Assembly (NCBI GenBank): GCA_013397075.1 | Contig: VWZS01002669.1 | Coordinates: forward strand, 3,568,217 to 3,632,216 | Direction: 5' to 3' | Source: Rhabdornis inornatus | Taxonomy: Eukaryota; Chordata; Aves; Passeriformes; Rhabdornithidae | Length of the DNA stretch: 64,000 bases | Shown here: piece after piece, positions 24,851-36,963 of the stretch | How positions within the stretch are numbered: position 1 is the stretch's first letter | Layout of the letters: the number at the start of each line of letters is the position of its first letter | The notes under the pieces: model-generated | Told to the model about the DNA's origin: nothing | Database searches by the model: none | Seen by the model: only the letters and a program-made list of their open reading frames with translations | Translations under genes and position numbers: made by a program

Positions 24851-27800
24851 GTCAGAAGGGGAGCATTTAATTGCCTTGCAATCGGACCAACCAAGTAGTG
24901 TTCTGATTGCATACAGCTGATTTTCTAAGTGAAAATCCTCAAACCTATTCAACAGCAAAACCAAGATCATCAGTGACTCTGGAGTGTGTGTCTGTGTTTC
25001 TTACAGGGAAGAGGAAGGATGGTTTGATTACTATCTCTTTTTTCCTTTGGACAAGGGTGTTTTTTTCATCCAAGGGAAATGCATTCTAGCAGCATGAACA
25101 TAACTATTAATCAACACTTAAGCAATAATCAGTGAATGAAAAATGATGACCAGAAACTGAAAATGTACTTGCATAGCTACTTTGGTGCTTTTTCTTTGAG
25201 ATCATGCCCATGCATTTTAACATGAACAATTCTTATAAAATTAGTGCTGATATATTCCAAAAGGCAGTGATTTAAAAAGCCAGCACTTATTTTTCACTTG
25301 AAAAAAAATGTTAACAGGGAATGATACATTACGATCTGCATAAGTAATGTTATAAAGCTACCTTGGTAGTCTCTGACATAAAGACTCAGTTGATATGAAC
25401 CAGTAATATCTTACAGATTTGCTTAAGAGATGAAGATGCCAAAATCATCATCACTGGAATGCTGTATTCAAATGTGTGAAGACATGTTCAGGATACAGAG
25501 ATACAAATGTTTTTCCTGTGTATTTTTGCTCCAAAAAGAGATAAAGGCAGAGAGATGCAGGTGTATGTTAGCTTTGGGAATGCCTCCAAGAGGAATCAGA
25601 TGCTATTGAAATTAAAACAAAACCCCCCTCAGTATTTAGCATGCTTTCCTGAATCAGGGCCAGGGTGTAAGTGGTAGCACCCAGCAGAAACCAAGGTTGT
25701 GTGCTCTCCTAGTGAGCAATACCTTACTTTTGTTCTTCAAGACATTTTTTGACAAACTCAGTCACGGTTCTAATAGCATCAAGTGTTCTTTGGAATAATC
25801 TCAAAACCAGATTAGTATAAAATGCTTAAAGGTGAGTGTGTGCTTAACAAAAAGAAAGCACAACATTCCCTGGGACTGAGCCCAGAAAGCAGAACTTTAG
25901 GAGACTGCAAGGTCATGACTTGGTGATTGGGCCATAGACAGGCATCTATAGCCATCCATTGATTCACCTTTCCAAATTATTTAACCTGTATTTCTGTTGA
26001 CACAAACATAAAAAAGTTCATTTGCCAAACTACCCAAAACAAACTTGAAGACACTGGACCATGATTTGAGAACCTCTGACAATTGTAGCCCTGAGATATC
26101 TGTAAAATGGAGCAGGAACAGAAAAAACAAGGTATCTCAGCATCTGCTGGGAAGATACTGCTTCCTTCCTTATTCTTGTGAATAAGTTTGTCTGTAACAA
26201 ACAAGTTTGTAACAGGGAAGTTGAAAGTGCTCTCTCTTCAGTGGTGAAGGTGGTTTTAAGAGTTCCTGTGGAATATCATCTTGGTTTGCCACTGCAGCCA
26301 CTTAGTGAAGAAAAGCACAACCAAGAATATCAAAAAGAAATATTAAAGGTGCTGTCTTATATCAAAACAATGGTAAAGCAGTACCAATGGGCTTATAGAA
26401 CATTAGACTCCTCTTCGAGGACTACTTCTGCCATTAAAATCAATGCAACTTAATTAAAGCAAATTATAGATAGATACATCTATAAATAAGATATTAAAGT
26501 GCGCCGCTGAATATGATAATTGCTGCATATTTAGCAATCAGCGTGTGTGTTCTGCTTTTGCCAGGAGGGATTTCTTTCAGAGGAATCAATGGAGCTTTAT
26601 TAAAAACCATCCAAATTAGAGGGAGAAATGATGAGTGTTATAATAACGCAAAATCACTGTTTCAACTTTCATTGCAAAACCAGGAAAGCAAAATATATCC
26701 CTCTTTGTGTATGTATGGAAAACATCAGGAAAATTCTTTTGAACTGTAGACACTGGTAGAATTTTTAATCTTTACCTTTTGATGCAAAACATAAAAAAAC
26801 TGGATGGAAGAAACCTTGCTTTCTGTGGGAATGCTGGAGGTCTTTGAGGGTGTGGTAATGAGGATATCACAGCAGTAAGAAGTTAAGAAGACCCCATTGA
26901 TCAACTTCCTCCCTTTCACATGGACCATCCAGTTCACTGCCTTACATCACCCACCTCTGTTTCAGCAGCTAAAGGAAGTGTTAGTGAGTCAAATTGTGCT
27001 CTTAAATTTCACTTGCGGTTCCCAGAACCAGGCAGAGTTGAAATGCAAAAAATAAGTGGTTAATTTTGATGCTTCACCTGTGTGAAGCATGAAACATTGA
27101 GACCAGGGTGGGGAACAAATACACTTTTGCTTCTCCATTTTTCTTCAGTTTTCACTTAATTGAAAACAAAAACCAACTGTGTCTCAGCAGAGGGGAGACC
27201 TGAAGGTTAAAGGGCAAATTCCGTTATACCACAGCTCTTTTTGGCATGCTGAATCTCAACCCATGTGATTAGAAACACTCACAGACAAAAGAAGAGCTTT
27301 GAGAACAGAGGTCAAACCAGCATCTGAATCAAGTCCTTTAGCAGATGATCACAAGACTATTGAAAAATGTACTAAGCAATGCAGCAGTTCTATGTGTCAT
27401 GTTTATACACAGACTTTCAGGTGAAAAGCAGAACTGGGTGGCATTTTCAAAGCACTTGGATTGATGGCAGAGCAGAAGCTTCACTCTGCAGCCTTCCTGG
27501 GGTGGCTCCTGTCTTATAGTGCGTGTCAGTCATATAAAATACAATGGTAGTATCCTGCCATTTTTATGGGTAGAAAACCACAGTGCACAAGCTCAAGTGA
27601 CTTTTCTGAGCATACAGAGAGAAAAAGTTAGGAGTCCCAGGACTCTTATCTTCATAAGCTTTTCCTGATCTCCCATAATTTTAAATTAGTCAGGTGTAGC
27701 TGAAGTGGAGTCAGCAATGTTTTGCCCTGGATTCAAAAACATGTAGCTAAAATCCCATCAGCCTTTAAGAAGTTACTTAGTGGGCAGCACACTGTCCAAA

Positions 27801-30800
27801 TTTTCTTTCTGATCTTAATGGTAATTGAAATGCAAGTCTAAATACCTGCAGGATAGGGAACAATATCTGCAACTTTATGAGACAGCCAACCTGAAAATGT
27901 CTCTGCATCATTTATTTTCCTTATAAGCAGTATCCATGGTCTTGGGTTTAAACTGTGCTGACTTCACTCAGGATGGACTTTGAGCAGGGAGTCAGGTGGG
28001 AATCTGTGCCCCAGGCAGAAACACACTAGCCTGCCAAATTCTGCTGGTAGGGGCAAGGAGGTGTTGCTGATTTCTATTTGCAGTGTGGTAGCTCTCACCT
28101 TGAGCTGTGTGTGGATGCACAAGAAAAAGTCAATTCTGGTTTCATGAAGCTTAAACTTCAAAAAAGATCACTATAGTTGTTATTTTTTGTACCACAACGT
28201 CTGTCCAACCCCTAACACCTTGATCCATAAGGAAGGAGCAAGGGAGGCTTTCCTGCTAGCAGCTAGAATTGTAGTCTTTAACAAATGCTCTGAGAGGAAG
28301 GCAGTGTAAGACAGATGAAGGAGAATGAAATGCAGGATCTCCCGGGGAAAAAAACACAATCTCATGCACTTTTCTGTACAATTTTCAAGATAGTCAGGAG
28401 CTTCAGGATTAAATAAATCCTTTCTCATCCTTTAAAGAATTGTTATTCTGCAGCCCCAGAATTCTCTTGTGGACAAATTCCAGACATACTCAAGACACCT
28501 GCACACAGGTATACTCTATTTATAGCTTAAAATTTATTTGCAGATATTTGAACACTAAGATATTTGTTTATGGCTTGATCTATGCTGCCCTTCAGTCTCC
28601 CACCACCCTGGTTCTTCTGCTGGGAGCTGGCAGGGGTTTAATTAAGGACACAGGGGTGCCATAGGATATTTTCTGAAGTGATACCTTTCTATCACAGAAA
28701 TCTTGTTAGCTAGTGAAAATTATTGTTTCTAAAAAGAGAGACTTAAACAGCAGAAACATTGACTATCCATGTATAAAAAACACCTCCTTGGCACACAGAA
28801 ACTCCTGACCATGAAGGCATTGAGTTATATGGAGGCAGTGTCTTGCCAGTTTTTCTGGTATCTTGTCTCCAAGTGTGGCCACTGCTGTGACTGGGATTCC
28901 CAAAGGGGCAATTAGGAGAACAACCTGCTGGGACAGAGCTTCTGCTGTCCCATTCAGCTCTCCAAGGCCTTGCCTCTCCACTGCCAAAGACTTTACTGTC
29001 TTCTGCTAACCGGATGTCTGTCGGTTTGATTCATATTTGTATCTGGTTTATTAGTTTTACGTTCCACAAAGGCCTTGGCCCTACCAATACTTTGCAACAG
29101 TTATACTTCATGAATTGTTTGTTGTTGTTTCTTGATAAAGATAGTATTTTCTTTCCTCAGTTTAAGCGTGCTGCTCTTTTAATTGCACTGATAGGATGAT
29201 GGCTGTTTCTGTGTTTATCTCTGCCCATTATTTTTGCATATTCATGTTTTGCTTGTTAGTTGAGGCCGCTCTTAAGAGATGAACTGTTCATAATGATGGC
29301 ACTTATATAAGTTGATGTTGTTAATTTAAACCCTAAAAATACAGGAGCATATTTTGGATCATTTTTTATGTTGTGCATTACCACACATTTGCAAAATGTG
29401 TGTTTCACCTGCTGTCGTGTTCTCTACTGATTGGGGTGTTGGTCTCCTAAGCTCTTCCAGCTGCATCTGTAGGGACTCAGCTGAGCACTGCACCTTCTGT
29501 CAGCTCCCTTGCTGGTCACCTCGTGGTCACCACCCATTTGGCTTTGATAGGACTTCCAGATTTTAATCCTGTTTTATTAAGATTACTGTTTCTTCATCTA
29601 AATATGCTGTGAGTATTAACTGTGTTAAAACTTCCACACGTGGTCTGAGGGCCAGCTGCATATGTCCTGTTTTAGGAAAGGAGGAGAAGCTGTAGTATTT
29701 TGATCTTACAAATTAGTACATTTCACACAGATTTTTAGCTTAGTTTGTTGTAGAAGGCAGCAAAGGAACCCTTTGCTTTGACTTTTTCTGAAACATAAAT
29801 AACTTATACTAAGGAGGTGTTTCTATTTTCATAATTTCTCTTTTCATCAGGGTAGTATTTTATTCCAGGCACCATTTTGGCACTCCAGGCTGAGTGATGA
29901 TACGCTTTTACTGTCGCATGGACAGATGGAGAAGGGAAATCAGAAGAAATGTCTGAGCCTTTAATTAGCTGTGCAGAGCCAGAGCATGCTTTTCCAGTGC
30001 ATTGGGGGTTTTATGTAGGGTGTGGAGACTCAGGCGGTCGATAGATCCAAATTAGCAAAATTGTGTATCTGCCACCAGGGTGTTTCTATGGTAACTGTCT
30101 CTCAAATCATATATACAAACAGACCTGGCAGGGGCTATTGCCTTCTATTTGGTCTGTAGGAAACCATCAAAAAAAGGGGTGTTTTCAGGCTGAAAAAAGG
30201 CCTTGTGATGTAAATATTTTTTACTTTTGGTGGTGGGTATAAGTTTTGGGATTGCTGCTTGATGCTGGCACAATTCTGAGTGTTTGTGTTTTTTCACGTT
30301 GCCTGGCTGCTGTTACTCCCTTTAGGTGTAAGAGTGCAGGAAACTCACACGGGGCTGTGAATGCACCATAACCAGGCTCATGCACATAATTAATAACCTA
30401 TCTACAGCTACACAGACATGTAGACCACGTACTACATGTTTTTTATGGTGAGAGACCAGACTATACATTTGTTTCTTTTCCCCTCATTCTTTTTCATAAA
30501 ACAGGAGAAATCAGGAGGGTCTTCTCTCACCAGCGCACCTGGGAACTTAAGGGAAATTATGAACTTGATGAAATTAGTAGTGTAAAAACAGCCAGAGTGG
30601 CTGTGACTCTTCACCTAAGTGACTCTATAAAGTCTCTCTGCATGTTACTTTTTCTGATGGAAAAACTGAATGAATGATCCCTTTAGCCTACTGCCCTCTT
30701 TTTGAAATGTAGGACAATTATTGTTATTTTTTGCTCATCCAAAGTCAGGAGTTGCTAAAGCGGAATCATTTAAAATCAGAGGTGTTTTTTTCTTGTGACC

Positions 30801-32232
30801 AAAAGTTCTGTGAGGACCCCTTTCTGTTTTGAATGAGATAAAGGAAGCTTGCAAGAGATCTGTACTAAATAATTTTTTTCATTTACGAGTATCTTGGGTG
30901 TTTGATGAGTGCCAAGGTGCATAACAAAATTTGTCTGGAATAATTCCCGGGCCTGCCTAGTACCTCCAAATGATACTGCCTCTCTTTGCATTGGACTTGG
31001 TTTATGTAATATACACAGAAATGCTTTTTAAAGGTAGAGAACACTTAATACACCTGAATGTACAACTTTTCTCATTGCAGGGGCTTATACATCTGTTCAG
31101 TGAAAATGGTGTATTGTGCATAAATTACAGGATTGACAGAAATGTACTTCAACCTGTAGAATGCAAAAAACATGTTAATTTTTGTTTTCTCTTTTTTCTA
31201 ATCGGGCATTTGCCGAAAGCTTGGTGTGATTTATTACTTTCTTTTTAATGAATTGTTAAAAATGTTTGAAAAGGCATTAAATCTTCCTTTCTGCTATTAA
31301 TCTATAAAAGGGGAAGGGGATTTTAAATGGCCTCTTAGTATATTGCTTTATAAAACTGCTGATTCTAGCAGCACCGGAATAGGAATACATACTAATGTAG
31401 GAAACACTGAAGGCAGTCAGAGCCTCCTCCATTTATGGAGGAAAAGACTAATAGCTCCATTTTAACAAGGCTCTTAACACTTTGGGCCATCAGCAGGCAT
31501 TGAGTGAGTGAAATTGGGAGAGCTCCTGTGTGCTAAAAGCATTGAAGTTCACCGTTTGGTACCCGGTTGGAGCCTTCCTGATAGAACTGTGCTCCCCAGC
31601 CAATGCCGGTTGCCATCTTGAACACAAACCAAGTAGCACTGGCATTTTGACTGAGTGCACTAATGCTGCACTTTTGAAATGGCACCAGAGCATCATAAAT
31701 GCACTTAACTCCCAGCTGGATACTTAGCTTTGCAGTGGCGTTAGGGAGAGTTTCTGGATTCATGTTAAGAATGAAAGAAAACCTGGTTGTATCATATTTT
31801 ATACTTAAGCAAAACAAGCTAGTGGAGGGAAAAAAAGCAGACTCAGTACTAAGATGTTAGCTTTGATTCAGGTAGTTATGCCTGTAACTGTAATCAGAAG
31901 GGGTATGCTTAGTTAGGCGATGTCCTCATGTTACTGAATTCCAAGAGGAAGGCCAGCCAGGGAAGAAGAGACAGTATCCCAGCTAGGAGGCAGATGAGGG
32001 AAAGGCTCTGAAGATTATACCTGTTCTAAACACTTCTTTGACACAGAAGCCTTTCTTGTTAGCAGTGATAAGATTATGTATGGGATTTGAAGCTTCTTTA
32101 AGCCCCTGCCTTTCTTTTGTTGATTTTGGCATGTTGCAGCATCATGTGTTCTCTGCTTATCGTTTTGAGATGCATTGTTAGTAGCTGGGCTGCATAATTG
32201 ATCTTCATCTCTAATTACTCTCCTCTCCACAG

Positions 32233-32312
32233 GTGCCTGGAAAAGGTCCAGATGGGAGCTCCTACAGTCTTCACTTGGAGGGGGTGGAAAGGCAGTATGC
32301 ATCCTTACCCAG
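32233..32312 (+). CDS. PARD3B: PARD3B coding exon B (penultimate, 80 nt)
   Basis: This 80-nt exon encodes 26 codons plus two bases (AG) of a split Arg completed by the terminal exon. The acceptor is ctctcctctccacag, and the donor is AG|gtacag. The product begins VPGKGPDGSSYSLHLEG and ends VERQYASLP. The human exon as I recall it begins VPGRGPDG and ends MERQYASLPR, so both ends align. It starts in phase 0, exactly where exon A leaves off, and ends in phase 2, exactly what the terminal exon needs; this mutual fit is strong support. The length is not a multiple of three, so the exon cannot be skipped without a frameshift. It was found by phase and similarity, since it is far too short to stand out as an open frame. 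Confidence 0.93.
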
Positions 32313-35300
32313 GTACAGCACCAAGCCTTGTGCACACACTGGCTCACCCTCCTTCCAATGGGGAGGGAAGCAGCCCACAGCTGATGTCCAGCTCTAACAT
32401 GAGAGATTATTCTGTACTTTTGACTTGTCACCTTTTGCTGCTGATTTACTGCCATTTTATACCTGTACTATTAATTTGGACTTTTTGAATTTTTAAAAAA
32501 CAGGTCTCTCGTTGAACATGTCAGCAAGAGTCATGATCCACAGGTAGAGAACATGACATTGAGGGACCTGGCTCTGCAAGAGTTATAACAGATCGTATAG
32601 CAGGGCATAAATGAGTGAGTTTGTAGGTATATAATCCTAGCTGGCATTGACAGAACGTTGCTGTAGAAAGCTTCCACTACAGCAGCCACAGCTACCGAAG
32701 TCCCACTGTTGCTGCAAGGGCTGTCTGACTGCAGTCCTATTCCATGAGAGCATCTCTGTGCTTTAACTGAATGCTCTGGAAATGTGAGTGAATTCTCTGA
32801 GGGCTTTTTTTAATTTTTAATCCTTATCAACTGAATGAAGAGTAATTCTAGTCTGAAACCAGTGGGGCATAACAAAAAGGAAACATTTCAGGGATTTCAG
32901 CCCCGTTTCTATGAGAGTTCTAATAGCGGAGTGTAACGTAAATCAAGCCAGAAAGGGGAGTGAGAGGATGCTAGAAGAGATAGCGGGAAGCAGGGAGAGG
33001 AAAACAAAAACAGAAAAATATTCCCCCTTTAGAATTAGAGGGCTGGGCAAGTCCTCAGAGGCATGGTCTAATCCACTTCTTGGACCTACAGGCAGGCTGA
33101 TTTGTAAAAGCAAAGCAAAAATAGGTATCTATAAGCAAGAAGATATTTTTTGTTGTAAAGTAGTGCTGGCATTTAGGAAATCAGTGAATTATTTCTTTTT
33201 GCTGCTTCTTTTTCCACTCAGCTATTTACATTTAAAGGTGTACACTGAAAGATTGGTTGATAAATATGTAATGCTGTGTCCAATTCCAGATGAAAATACA
33301 AAGAATATTTTATTTTGCTAACCAGATATAAAGGCTGTCTCCCAAGACACTCTTGGATGTCTGTAGGCATTTTTAATGTATGTGGCTTCTAAACCAAAGG
33401 ATGTGTCTTCACTTTACTTCCTGCCTTCAAATTATATTTGTCAGCCATTTTTTCTTGGAGATTCAACCTGTGCAGTAACAGGCTTTGCTGGCATAGGCCT
33501 GCTTTCCAACAGGGTGTCTTGCATGTATTTCATGCTGACTGTGGGTGAATTCTGGGTAAATAGACATCTTTTTTTACAGTCCTCCAACATGTTTTTAGCA
33601 GTGGTTTTTGCAAGTTAGTTAGGTGTACTTTAATTTTGCACACTCCTTTTTTATTTATTTTGAAATTCCATTTTGTTGAGTACTTCCTTGTCGATTGCAA
33701 GAGTAAATTCGTAATTGGTGCCCAGTTAACTCTCTGCAGCAATTTTTATATTTGTGTAGCATGTCTTCTTTTATTCCTTTCCCCTTTAAGAAAATTTACC
33801 ATATTTTTTCAGGTGTTGTAAGCTGAAAATTTCCCAGTGAAGTAACTTCCATAAGCCAGAATTATTTTATTTTCCCAGTATTCCTTTCAAGGGAGAATGA
33901 CCAGAAGTGAGCACTACAATGCAGATGTAGGCATGTCCTTGCTTTATGTAGTAAGCATTCTCTGTATCCCTTCTGTCCTGTTCCTTTCCAAACTTCTGCA
34001 TCCTCAGCATGTTCCCTAAGTCTATATAATGCTCATCTCTACAACTGTGTTTTTGTGGGATTTGGTTGGTTGGGTATTGGGTTTTGGTTCTTTGGGTTTT
34101 TTTTTTAAGTAGATTTGTCTGAATAAGCTCATGAATTTTACAGTGTCATTCCCCAAACCTCCATTTAACTTGCTGGAGACACAACTCTCCAGCTCTTAGA
34201 ACTGGTTTGAGTATTTAACTTGTGAGAACTATCCATTTAGAAAGTCATCCAAATATTCCCTAAGCTTTTGAATATCACTGTGAAAGTGTCCTTGCTCTCT
34301 GTGCCTGAGGAGATTATGCTGGAGAAGACCTGCACTTCAGCAGGGCTGTTCGTGCTTCCCAACCGAAATGCTTACACTGCTGCATGCAAGCCAAGCTGTG
34401 TCTTCTGAGGATTTCCACCCTGGCAGGAGCAGAGCTTTGGGATATCACACACCTTTGGGTGTGCCTACAATTCAGCAATCAGCTGCTGCTTTTTATATTT
34501 CAGTTTTGTAAGTTTTGCAGTTTCATGTTACTGCAGTAATTAAGCCCTGGCAGTCACAAATGACTAGATTGTACAGTGAAGTCTAAATCCAGACGAAGTG
34601 GATGCAGTCTCATTGCCAGCCACTAATGGAAATGAGTGATTTCTTTTATTCTCATGGCTGACTGCCCAGGAGTATAGAGGAATCCAGGTAAAAACCACCC
34701 ACTTGCCAACCAATTCTCGGTGGAGGATCCATGAAAACTACTGTAATGAGCAGCATTCTTAAAAATAAATTTTTAAAAAATAAGGAAAAGAAATTAAGAG
34801 AAAGAAGAAAGAAATGAAGAGGTGGTATTTCCTCAAAAGAGTAGCTTTCTTCTCTCTAGCATTTTAATATTAGTTCACAGTTTCCTGCCCTTGGGTTTAT
34901 TCCCCTTCTTTTGTGCTGTCCTCACTGTGGTGAGGCCACTGAGCTACATTGGTATGGATGCCATATGGAACTGTCTGCATACTTAGCCATTTAAGCCCAG
35001 TTTAATAAGAGATAACAGAGGCTTCAGATGAGAGTTGTCGATGCTGGAAAACAAATTCCTGTTGCAATATTGTGCTGAGTGCAGGAGGATGTGACCTTTG
35101 CCTGCCACTGTGGTGTGGCACACAAGGAAGGAGAGGAAAGCGCTTGGACTGCAGCCAGATTCACAGGATGAGGAGGGAGGAGGGGATCCGTGCTGTGTCA
35201 AGAGTAGCTGGGACCTAAGGTTCTGCTCACCTGAAAACCACCAGCACTCCTGCCAATGTGTGTGGGCATGGACAAATTAAGTAAGAGAGCTCTGGTCTTC

Positions 35301-36900
35301 CTCCCCACTGGACAAGAAGGAGGAATGTTCACCTGGGAAATATCTTTATCAGTGTTTGATGCCCCTAACACATTGTCCCATTCCTTTGCAAAGGCATGCA
35401 TCCTGCATGCAGTCAGATCTGAACATACCTGCTGCTGGCTTGTAAAATTCTAAGCTTTGAAGCATCGTTGTGTTTTGTTTTTTTTTTCCCTGTTTTTCTC
35501 TGAAGCTGTTAATTCAAGTTTAGGTATTATGGGCCAAATTCAGGTGATACAAGTCTGTATTAACTCTGTTTGAGGAATTCAGCTGTCAAGTGTGCTTGTC
35601 TTTTCAGTAGGTGCAGCAGCAAATTACTGTCCTGGTCTCACTGAAGTCGGTGATGTCCTTTTTTGCTTTGAGTGGAGGATCTGTTCCTGTGTAAGGTTAC
35701 ATGTTTAATTAAAAGGGGAAACCGGAGGCAGCAGCCATTGGAGAAAGGCTTTCTGTCTGACTGGTCTAAGGAGTGGTGAGCTGAGCTACATAGTTAAGTT
35801 TCTAGGTAAAATAATGCCAGCCTGTAGGCTTGCTTTGGAAATGTCTACAGAGGCAAACATCTGAATTAAATGATAAGTGGCTGTGGCAGGAGAGTGGCAA
35901 GTCTTCATCTCTCACTGCATTGTGCTGTTCTGTCTGCAGAAAAACAGCAAAGTGGGAGAGACAGAATAGGAGGCTTTGCAAGAGAGATACAGTTCTTTGC
36001 ACTCAGTACTTATGTGTTGCCCTGAGGCTATTGCTAAGTAGTGCTGAGTAGTAGCATTAAGCAATGTTAAATCCTCCTGCTTAGGAGGAGAATGGCCTGA
36101 TTCTTACACCTCTTAGCCCCTTTTGGGAAGAAGAGCAGGGCAAGGTTGTGAGAGCCAGAAAAACGTTTGTATCTTTTACACTATTTTTAATGCCTACTTT
36201 CTTGGTGTAATTCAGAATATTTTCCTGATGGAGCTATGGAACGGATATCAAGCTGAAGCTGCTCTGTTTGTTCATAGTTCTATTTTTGAGCTTGCTTTTA
36301 TGGAAGTCTGTCTTAATGTAAATCGCAGTCTTGCTAATGGCAGCCTTGTTTGGAGAAGCCTCGTGTTCGAGGACAGTTATTTTCTGTGGTGGTGGAAAAG
36401 CTGGCTGTGACCAAAAGCAGACTGACAGACACTGAGACGGCACACTGGTTGACATGATGAGTGTGGATTAGAAAGCTCAGCCATCTTTCCAATAAGAAAT
36501 GCTGATTCCAATGGAAAAGTACTACTTCAGACTTTCTCTGGTATTCTAGTATTATTGAAGAAGACATTTATGTCAAGGGAAGGGGGAGGGTCAGAAAGGC
36601 TGTGAGAGCATTAGAAAAGAACTGTTAGCATGGAAAAATGAGTTCAGGCAGTATACATGGGTTCAGCTGTATTGCTTTGGCTGGGACAAGACTGCTGAGC
36701 AAACTAGTAATTTGCTCACAATAGTATCTGTCTGAAACATAACATGCATCCTGGAACTGGGAAACTTGGAAATGGATTAAGGAACCAGCCTTGCTGTACA
36801 GTGGCAATGGGTGATCTTCCCCTGCTGGAAGCTTCTCTTCAGGTTGACCGTGCAACTTGCACTTCTTAAAGCAGTAGCTGAAAGCAGCACACTCTCAAAT

Positions 36901-36963
36901 TCTAGGTATGATGCCAGAAGGACATCAACCTTTCGTACCTTCTAGGTATGAAGCCAGAAGGAC
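36901..36963. repeat. Direct repeat, 23 bp, period 40
   Basis: Positions 36901-36923 and 36941-36963 match at 22 of 23 bases (core ctaggtatga, then gccagaaggac). The 17-bp spacer is not repeated. It is a small local duplication. Confidence 0.85.

Larger units (their letters stand above)
12425..32232 (+). other. PARD3B: PARD3B intron between exons A and B (19.8 kb)
   Basis: The intron has GT-AG ends (gtaggt to ccacag) and starts in phase 0. It is AT-rich with few repeats. It holds the 76-nt hairpin at 20927-21002, a cluster of TGGTAYC motifs at 22324-22478, a G-run plus T-run at 22575-22615 and a TG-rich stretch at 24801-24850. The longest open frame, on the - strand at 16544-16960 (138 codons), is not similar to any protein I know and is within chance expectation. 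A plausible branch point, tctaat, lies about 25 bases before exon B. Confidence 0.85.

Noticed and set aside
26464..26485. 8-bp inverted repeat ttatagat / atctataa
   Set aside because: Short AT-rich arms of this kind are common by chance.
32015..32455. 146-codon - strand frame
   Set aside because: It runs antisense across exon B and is a shadow of it and its flanks.
34052..34110. GT-rich stretch with GGG runs as a G-quadruplex
   Set aside because: Loops of about 12 bases exceed the canonical limit; it is better described as GT-rich low complexity.
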